From positions 62,001-126,000 of the forward strand of contig QHPU01000044.1 in the NCBI GenBank assembly GCA_003219175.1: 64,000 nucleotides of DNA. The letters are read 5' to 3'. Made by a program: the position numbers and the translations under genes. The first letter of the stretch is position 1. Every line of letters begins with the position of its first letter. Positions 57,481-64,000 of the stretch are shown here, one piece after another. The notes beneath the pieces were generated by a model that was given only the letters and a program-made list of their open reading frames with translations, ran no database searches and was not told where the DNA came from. This DNA comes from Verrucomicrobiota bacterium (GTDB lineage: Bacteria > Verrucomicrobiota > Verrucomicrobiia > Chthoniobacterales > UBA10450).

Positions 57481-59030
57481 CGGGGCGCCCCTCCAATCAG
57501 GTCATCCAATCCGGGAATATCCAGCTCCAAATAGAAGCCTTCCACTCCGGCGAGGCGGCATTCGACATCGCACGCTAGTAGTTCGGAATCCTTGGTCGCG
57601 AACTCTTCGTTTGGCAGTGATGATGTCGGTGCGTCGCCACGATCAATGATCAAGCCGGCGGAGTGAGTTTCGATCGCCCGCCGAATCTGTGACCACTTCG
57701 AGCCATCCATCCAGACCCGACCGCCTTTCACTTGAATCATCGTTGCCGCGGGACTCTTCATGAAGTCCGGCTTGCGCGGAGCGCGCGGTTTCCATTTAGT
57801 TCCTTTCCCCCCGGCGACGAGTTCGGCGAAATGCTCCGCAATCGTAGCCGGCGCATCGGTTTTTCGATAACCCTCGATCGAGGCACCCAGCAGCCGTGCC
57901 ATTCGTTGCAGGATATTAACCGCGCGATCCTCCGTGTTGCCGCCCAAACGAATTACCGCCGGAATGTTTAGCTCGAGTTCCCAAAACGCCTTCGCCAGTC
58001 CGTAGGCCGACCAATATTGTTCCTGGCTGGCAACACCGGAGCCGGAGCCGAAATATCCCACCAAATCCGGCTGGGCCAGGATGATTCGACTGGCGCGATA
58101 CACCTTGGAGGCAGATGGATTGCCACTCGTGTCGGTAAAATTCGCGATGGTGAATCCGGCATTAACAATCGCGTCCATCGACATCATCGACCCGCCGCCG
58201 CCGGCGCCATGAAATCCAACCAAGCCTTTGGAATCTTTCGATGTCGTTGTGGCGAGCTGCGCGAAATAAAATGTGCCGCGATGATCATTTTGTTCAACCG
58301 CGTAGGCTACGCGCTCGAGGGGAGTCGGCGGATGATCGAACTCGCGCGCAATCTCGATTTTCAATTCCGGATGTCGTGCGACCGCGTAATCATCAATCGT
58401 GATCCGGCAATCCGCGGCAACAAATTGCCCCTCTTTCGTTAGGACCAACGGATTGATTTCGAGTGAGCGCGCTTCGACTTTGCGCGCCGCTAAAAATAAT
58501 TTTCGGATAGAGTCGCCGAGTTGCGCGGCGGACGCAGCGGACAGTCCGGATGTGGTCGTCGCGTCCGCAATGGCCGATTCGTCCGGGCCGCGTTGAACAT
58601 CGCATAGAATCCGTCGCGTCGAAGCAGCGCGCTCTTCTATTCCAGTCCCGCCGCCGCCTGCGAAAATGATGATCGGAGTCCGCGCAGCGTCATCTATAGC
58701 AAACGAAAGAAAAAACTCCCGTTCAATATCGATCTTTTCTTCGACCAGGACGGTATCAACCGGGAATTGACCAACTTTCATGTCGAGCATACGTGCCGCG
58801 TGACCACGGGCATCCGCTGGTCTTTTGGCAAAAGCGACACCGCCAATTCCGGCCCGTCCAGTTGTCCAAGCTTGGATCTTGATCACGACCTCGCTGTTTT
58901 TTCTTCCGTCGGCGAGTTCCTTAAAGGCGGTCACCGCGTCGTCAGCGCTGGAGACGGCACGGCCACGCGGAATGTTAAATCCATTCGCCGCCAGAATGGC
59001 TTTACCTTGATATTCGTGCAGTCGGGCCAT
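57477..59030 (-). CDS. ATP-citrate lyase beta-like/citryl-CoA synthetase large subunit-like ATP-grasp protein
   Basis: MARLHEYQGKAILAANGFNIPRG; RSLEINPLVLTKEGQFVAADCRITIDDYA; GFHGAGGGGSMMSMDAIVNAGF. Confidence 0.8.
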   Translation of the reverse strand: MARLHEYQGKAILAANGFNIPRGRAVSSADDAVTAFKELADGRKNSEVVIKIQAWTTGRAGIGGVAFAKRPADARGHAARMLDMKVGQFPVDTVLVEEKIDIEREFFLSFAIDDAARTPIIIFAGGGGTGIEERAASTRRILCDVQRGPDESAIADATTTSGLSAASAAQLGDSIRKLFLAARKVEARSLEINPLVLTKEGQFVAADCRITIDDYAVARHPELKIEIAREFDHPPTPLERVAYAVEQNDHRGTFYFAQLATTTSKDSKGLVGFHGAGGGGSMMSMDAIVNAGFTIANFTDTSGNPSASKVYRASRIILAQPDLVGYFGSGSGVASQEQYWSAYGLAKAFWELELNIPAVIRLGGNTEDRAVNILQRMARLLGASIEGYRKTDAPATIAEHFAELVAGGKGTKWKPRAPRKPDFMKSPAATMIQVKGGRVWMDGSKWSQIRRAIETHSAGLIIDRGDAPTSSLPNEEFATKDSELLACDVECRLAGVEGFYLELDIPGLDDLIGGAPR

Positions 59031-59349
59031 GGCCGGGTGCTATGTCGGATGAAAACGCGCAACGTTCAACGTGCAAGGCAGGAATTGATAGAATCCAATT
59101 TTTGTTTGGTGATTTAGACTTCCGCTTTGTTCTCGACAGTAATCGCTCCGAAATTGAATTATTGGTTCACGTAAGCTCGCGAGATGGCTGCTGAAGTTAA
59201 AGCTGCGACCGGAGATCGCCCATGTCCTCTTCATCTACATTGTCGGTTATTCGAAGCTGCCCATTAAGCGGCAGAGCGACTACTGCGCGAGCTTGGGCGA
59301 AGTCATTTGCGGGGTAAATGAATTCCGGTAGCGGAACTCAGCAGGAAAG

Positions 59350-60480
59350 CTAAGACTGAGCCGACACTCGCCGATAGACTGCTTCGTAACGCGGTACTGC
59401 CTTTTGCGCTGTGAAATCCGCTGACGCTCGCTTTCGACCGGCCTCACCTATTTGACGAGCTTGTTCCGGCGATTCGATCAATTCGTCCACCGTTTTCGCC
59501 ATGGCATCGATATCGCCAAACTGGTGAAGCGAGCCAGTGTTGCCTACTACTTCAGGGATTCCGCCCACTCTAAAAGCGATGATCGGCTTGGCAAAGAACA
59601 TCGTTTCTAAAATGCTCAAACCGAAGCTCTCAATCTCAGACGTGTAAAGCCCGGCGTCGGTCGCCTGGAGATAATTTTCAACCGGTTCGGCCGCGGTCCG
59701 CACAATCACGTTTTGCCGAATGTTCAGTTCATCGAGGAGAGGTTCGCAAGAAGCGAAGGAGCCGCCGGCGAGAATCAGCAGCCGGACTCGATTTCGCTGT
59801 TTCATCTTTGCGATGATTCTCAAGAGAAGATCAATCCGCTTCGATGGACGAAGGTTCGACATGTGTAGCACCAGAAACTCGTCGGTTAAGCCGAGATCGC
59901 GACGGACTTCCTCGCGACTTCGAGTCGGCGCACTTGGAGTAAAAAAGTTTGGAATTACGTCAACTGTTCGGATGAGGGCAAATGTTTCGATAGTCTGTTG
60001 TCGCAAACTTTCGGAGACGGCCGTGACCGCATCGGAGTGGTTGAGAGCATGCGCGATCGCGCCGCGATATTGCGGGTTCGGGCCAAGCATGGTCGTATCG
60101 GTCCCGTGAAGCGTCGTCACGATTTTAGGCGCCGTCTTGCCGATCATCTCCGCCGCTAAAAAGGCTGCTGTCGCATGGGGCACAGCATAGTGGACATGGA
60201 ATAAATCAAGGCGCTCGGCTCGGCCTACATCCGCCATCTTCACGGCCAACGGCAAGGTGTAATCGGGACACGGAAACACGCTGTGCTTGCCTACGGCAAC
60301 CTCATGGAAATGAATTCGGGGTGCCGTTAGGTCGAGGCGAACCGGTTTGGCATAGCTAAAGAAATGAACCTCGTGGTTACGTGTCGCGAGCTCCATCCCC
60401 AACGATGTCGCGAGAATGCCACTTCCGCCGATCAGTGGGAAACAGGTAATGCCAATTCTAAATGGTCTCTGCTCCATCAA
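59350..60480 (-). CDS. bshA: N-acetyl-alpha-D-glucosaminyl L-malate synthase-like glycosyltransferase
   Basis: IGITCFPLIGGSGILATSLGMELATRNHEVHFFSYAKPVRL; HVHYAVPHATAAFLA; SEIESFGLSILETMFFAKPIIAFRVGGIPEVV. Confidence 0.92.
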   Translation of the reverse strand: MMEQRPFRIGITCFPLIGGSGILATSLGMELATRNHEVHFFSYAKPVRLDLTAPRIHFHEVAVGKHSVFPCPDYTLPLAVKMADVGRAERLDLFHVHYAVPHATAAFLAAEMIGKTAPKIVTTLHGTDTTMLGPNPQYRGAIAHALNHSDAVTAVSESLRQQTIETFALIRTVDVIPNFFTPSAPTRSREEVRRDLGLTDEFLVLHMSNLRPSKRIDLLLRIIAKMKQRNRVRLLILAGGSFASCEPLLDELNIRQNVIVRTAAEPVENYLQATDAGLYTSEIESFGLSILETMFFAKPIIAFRVGGIPEVVGNTGSLHQFGDIDAMAKTVDELIESPEQARQIGEAGRKRASADFTAQKAVPRYEAVYRRVSAQS

Positions 60481-61244
60481 TTTTCCGTATAAGCCTTGTC
60501 TGCTTCGGAAATGTCCATTCGGAGTACGAACGTGATGCCCGGCGCATCAGCTTCGTTCAAGTACTCCTGTTCACCGGCACCGGTGACGTAGTGGGTACAT
60601 TGAATGACCGATTGCATCCACCGTAGACGAGTATCACGCGCAGGACTGATCTGAGTGGCGTCGAAATCCTGGGAAGGGAGTTCGATGAATCGGTCGGCGC
60701 CTTTGTGCAGCAGCAATTTTCCGTTCCGGCACCGGGCGCGAACCGTTTCGCCTTCCCACTGGACATCGACAAAATAATCGTCCACCGAAACTGCACGCTT
60801 TCTGAATTCGGGTGAGCTTGATCTTTCCACTCGGACGTCGTCCAGCAGGCCCATCCTCCCATACATCTTCAGGCAAAAATCAGCCGGGTTGTGGCAGTCA
60901 ACTTCCTGGAACTTGTCGACTAGTTCGCGGTCAACGTAGTTTGGCAGCTGCCGTACCATTTTTGAATGCCAGTTCGGAAGAATGCGCTTTGCGTAGAGCG
61001 GTGAGAATTCTTTCTGAATCGAGTTCAGGAACCGGAAATTGACGCGATGTTCACGACCGGAATTTCGTTCTCGCAAGATCGTTATCGTCTCGCGCGGATC
61101 ATGATCGCTGTCGTGAAAGAAAAACACGATTTCGCCACCGATTTCCTGTTGAAGCTGTCTGGCGGTAACAATCTTGGCAAAGAGAAATCGTTTTGGAAAA
61201 AAACCACACGGTTGTTGCCCAAAACAGATAATCGGCGCGGCCAT
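60477..61244 (-). CDS. Compact BshC-like protein (candidate cysteine-adding enzyme)
   Basis: FGQQPCGFFPKRFLFAKIVTARQL...FFFHDSDHDPRETI near N-terminus and CTHYVTGAGEQEYL near C-terminus resemble BshC segments; ATGA overlap with bshA. Confidence 0.6.
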   Translation of the reverse strand: MAAPIICFGQQPCGFFPKRFLFAKIVTARQLQQEIGGEIVFFFHDSDHDPRETITILRERNSGREHRVNFRFLNSIQKEFSPLYAKRILPNWHSKMVRQLPNYVDRELVDKFQEVDCHNPADFCLKMYGRMGLLDDVRVERSSSPEFRKRAVSVDDYFVDVQWEGETVRARCRNGKLLLHKGADRFIELPSQDFDATQISPARDTRLRWMQSVIQCTHYVTGAGEQEYLNEADAPGITFVLRMDISEADKAYTEN

Positions 61245-61249
61245 GGTTT

Positions 61250-62953
61250 TTAGGCTGGAGATGACTTCGCGAAAATGGTTCGCTGCAGCGCCAGACTAAA
61301 CACCAGCACCGCCACACAACCGATCAGGTTGTACCAGAGATAACTGATGTTCAGGGTCCAAAAAAGGATCAGCACCAGGCTTTGAGCAAGAAGCGCGGCG
61401 AAAAATACTGCTGAACCGCGAACAGAGCGCAAGAAGAACGCCACCAAAAACAACCCGAGAATACTGCCGTAGAAGATTGATCCGAGAATGTTGCCGGCTT
61501 CGATCAGGTTCTCGACCAGGCTCGCGTATGAAGCCACACCAATCGCCACCACTCCCCACGCGATCGTCAATAACTCGGTCGCCACCACGTAATGGTGATC
61601 GGGCGCGTTCGGTCGGATCAGGGGTCGATAAAAATCCACCGCGCTAGTTGAGCCCAGCGCATTCAGTGTCGCGGAAGTAGCCGACATCGTAGCGCACAGG
61701 ATCACCGCAATCAGCAGCCCAACAACACCGTGCGGCAGATGCTGGAGTATGAAAGTGATAAAAACGTAATCGGAATCCTTGCTTTTCGGGCTGGCGCCGG
61801 CGCGTTCAAGAATCGTTCTTACTTGATCGCGCAGTTCGCGCGCCCTGGCGTCGAGCTGCAGAATCTCCTGGCGAGATCCGCCTTCGCGTGAAGTTTTGGC
61901 GCGGTTAAACGCGGAGTTTACCCCCGATGAATTCAGCAAGTCACGTTTACGCGCGAATACGTCATCGAACTCGGCCTGTAACTCATTCAACTCGGCACCA
62001 TGCCCGAGGGCGATTGCTCTGTCATAGGCAGGGCGATTGAAATAAATAGGCGGCTTTTCGAACTGGTAGAACAGGAAAACCATCGCTCCCAGCAGCAGAA
62101 TGAGAAATTGCATCGGCACTTTTACGACTGCGTTAAAAAGGAGACCGAATCGGCTGGCGGTTAACGACCCGCCGGCGAGATACCGTTGAACTTGAGACTG
62201 GTCGGCGCCGAAATACGAAAGTGCGAGAAAAAATCCGCCAAAGATTCCCGACCAAAACGTGTAGCGCCGATCCGGGTCTAACGAGAAATCGATCGCCTGT
62301 AGTTTTCCCATCCCACCGGCGACGCTCAGGGCACGGCCGAACGATAATCCGGCGGGCAGTCGATGCACTGCGATGATAAAGGCAAGAGCCATCCCGACAA
62401 AGATGATCAGAATTTGATATCGCTGAGTGATGCTAACGATCTTTGTGCCCCCAAATGCGGTATAAGCTACGACGAGCCCGCCGGCGAACCAGATCGTTAG
62501 ATTCAATCGCCAACCGAGTAGTGCGGAGAGAATAATTGCCGGTGCGTAAAGGGTGATTCCGGCGGCCAGACCACGCTGAATAAGGAATAAAAAAGCGCCT
62601 AACAATCGCGTTTTTTGGTCGAAGCGTTGACCCAGATATTCGTAAGCGGTGTAAACTTTAAGCCGCTGAAAAATGGGCACGAAAACAGCGCAAACGGTGA
62701 TCAGCGCGAACGGTTGACCGAAGTAATTCTGAACAAAGCCGATCCCGCTTTCGTAAGCCTGACCGGGCATGGAGAGGAATGTGATCGGCCCGGCCTGGGT
62801 GGCGAGCACTGAAAGTCCGATGGTCGCCCACCGAATGCTTTCGTCCCCCTTGATGTAATGGCCAAGCGTCTCGCGACCGCGCGTGCGCCACAGGCCGTAC
62901 AACGGGATTGCTAAAATCGTCGCAACCAGCACGACGTAATCGAGCCGGTTCAC
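61250..62953 (-). CDS. Sodium:solute symporter (SSS family)
   Basis: VVLVATILAIPLYGLW; GDESIRWATIGLSVLATQAGPITFLSMPGQAYESGIGFVQNYFGQP; many TM segments; GTG start. Confidence 0.93.
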   Translation of the reverse strand: MNRLDYVVLVATILAIPLYGLWRTRGRETLGHYIKGDESIRWATIGLSVLATQAGPITFLSMPGQAYESGIGFVQNYFGQPFALITVCAVFVPIFQRLKVYTAYEYLGQRFDQKTRLLGAFLFLIQRGLAAGITLYAPAIILSALLGWRLNLTIWFAGGLVVAYTAFGGTKIVSITQRYQILIIFVGMALAFIIAVHRLPAGLSFGRALSVAGGMGKLQAIDFSLDPDRRYTFWSGIFGGFFLALSYFGADQSQVQRYLAGGSLTASRFGLLFNAVVKVPMQFLILLLGAMVFLFYQFEKPPIYFNRPAYDRAIALGHGAELNELQAEFDDVFARKRDLLNSSGVNSAFNRAKTSREGGSRQEILQLDARARELRDQVRTILERAGASPKSKDSDYVFITFILQHLPHGVVGLLIAVILCATMSATSATLNALGSTSAVDFYRPLIRPNAPDHHYVVATELLTIAWGVVAIGVASYASLVENLIEAGNILGSIFYGSILGLFLVAFFLRSVRGSAVFFAALLAQSLVLILFWTLNISYLWYNLIGCVAVLVFSLALQRTIFAKSSPA

Positions 62954-63093
62954 GAAAATATGGCCGTAAACGCGTAGAACAATACGATCTCAAACGCGAA
63001 TATTCCGAGCGCTACGCAGTACGCTTTGGGCCAGCTGCCAAACAAAGGAGCAGAGTCGCCGTTAGGCTCGCTTTGAGGGTTGGTTCCTTTCAT
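62950..63093 (-). CDS. 47-aa single-TM peptide between PIG-L-like gene and symporter
   Basis: MKGTNPQSEPNGDSAPLFGSWPKAYCVALGIFAFEIVLFYAFTAIFS; 4-nt overlaps with both neighbours. Confidence 0.7.
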   Translation of the reverse strand: MKGTNPQSEPNGDSAPLFGSWPKAYCVALGIFAFEIVLFYAFTAIFS

Positions 63094-63998
63094 TCCGCGC
63101 CGCGCAGCGAAACAAGATTGGCAAACAACCGATAGGCACCGGGAACTCCGGCCGGCAATTGCCGAAACCACGAGTAGCCAGTGTAAACAAAGTAACCTTT
63201 ACCGGCTTTCGCGACCAGCAACCCGCCGTCCATCGGTTTTTCGCCAGGATCATTGGACGACAAAATGGCGGTCCACCGCGGATCCCACTTGTTTGAAAAA
63301 TACAGTCCGCGTTCCTGAACCCATCCTTTGAAATCTTCAGTAGTGATCTTGTTAGGCCTGTTTAAGACCGGATGGTCCGGCGCCAGAATTCGAACCTCCG
63401 CGGTTTCGTCTGTCACGCGGTCGCGCGAGATTTCGAGCGGATAAGGTCCGATGTCCTTGGTCTTGAGTTCGGCGGTGGTGTTGTATTGCGCGACGACCAC
63501 GCCACCAGCCTGGACATAGTCCAGCAACTTGCGTTGCAGATCGGCAATTCGACTCTGGGTGTTGTAAGCGCGAATGCCGAGCACAACGGCATCGAATCGG
63601 GAAAGATTTTCGGGCGTCACATCTGCTGGCTCGAGCATTTTAACATCGTAGCCGATCTGTTTCAGACACTGGGGAACCTCATCTCCTGCACCGGGCAGAT
63701 AACCAATCTGCTGTCCCGTTTTTCGAATGTCGGCCCGGAGAACCCTGGCCTCGGCCGCAGGCATTAATACATGCACGCCGATGTGCGGATAAGCGATTTG
63801 CTCGCGACTGAACGAGAATTCCTTGCCGCCAGTAACTACCACGGCGGCGAACGTTCCCTCCCCTGCTCCAGCCGGAGGTGTCACTGAGAATTCGGCGAAC
63901 ATTTTTTCGTCAGGCGCGTTCAAATCAACCGGAACAGATTTTAGAGTGACCTGCCAGCCGGCTGGAACACTGAGATGCACCTCGCCCTGCACTGCCAA
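63090..63998 (-). CDS. C-terminal part of a large PIG-L family deacetylase-type protein (truncated by window edge)
   Basis: FDAVVLGIRAYNTQSRIADLQRKLLDYVQAGGVVVAQYNTTAEL...RVTDETAEVRILAPDHPVLNRPNKIT..DFKGWVQERGLYFSNKWD...YVYTGYSWFRQLPAGVPGAYRLFANL resembles C-terminal module of long PIG-L proteins; catalytic domain would lie beyond 64000. Confidence 0.65.
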   Translation of the reverse strand: MAVQGEVHLSVPAGWQVTLKSVPVDLNAPDEKMFAEFSVTPPAGAGEGTFAAVVVTGGKEFSFSREQIAYPHIGVHVLMPAAEARVLRADIRKTGQQIGYLPGAGDEVPQCLKQIGYDVKMLEPADVTPENLSRFDAVVLGIRAYNTQSRIADLQRKLLDYVQAGGVVVAQYNTTAELKTKDIGPYPLEISRDRVTDETAEVRILAPDHPVLNRPNKITTEDFKGWVQERGLYFSNKWDPRWTAILSSNDPGEKPMDGGLLVAKAGKGYFVYTGYSWFRQLPAGVPGAYRLFANLVSLRGAE

Positions 63999-64000
63999 AG

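Noticed and set aside
59040-59340. Short open stretch resembling coding (LKLKLRPEIAHVLFIYIVGYSKLPIKRQSDYCASLGEVICGVN)
   Set aside because: No start codon or domain evidence; may be a gene fragment but unsupported.

Overview
The window is a gene-dense, GC-rich bacterial chromosome segment. Gene content suggests Verrucomicrobiota-like ancestry (inference only; no rRNA or marker phylogeny was run). Recognisable content: aroA-cmk-plsC; a metallo-beta-lactamase/ATP-dependent DNA ligase fusion; a STAS/PP2C module next to grpE-dnaJ-rsmE; rnhB-rplS-tRNA-Arg(CCG); rimO-ftsK; a POT transporter; queE; trpA-dapF-dapA-dapB-folK-panB; a GspG/GspF/GspE/GspE pilus or secretion cluster; and a citrate-metabolism block with an isocitrate-type dehydrogenase, a fused homoaconitase-like enzyme and two ATP-citrate-lyase-like subunits split by a coupled TPR gene. 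The right edge holds a translationally coupled operon that looks like a bacillithiol locus: PIG-L-like protein, 47-aa membrane peptide, Na+/solute symporter, compact BshC-like protein, BshA. The least explained structure is repetitive: (1) ~61-68 bp double-hairpin palindromic elements, several in frame inside conserved enzymes (DNA ligase, RsmE, RimO, FtsK); (2) a longer element family with inverted termini (two copies); (3) intergenic arrays of degenerate 7-, 8- or 9-bp units, often as facing inverted pairs that abut or encode gene ends. Four loci look decayed or internally deleted: a dynamin-like GTPase lacking its P-loop, RodZ-like, a four-helix-bundle protein and a BNR/WD40-like protein. 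All assignments come from reading motifs by eye; no database search was possible.
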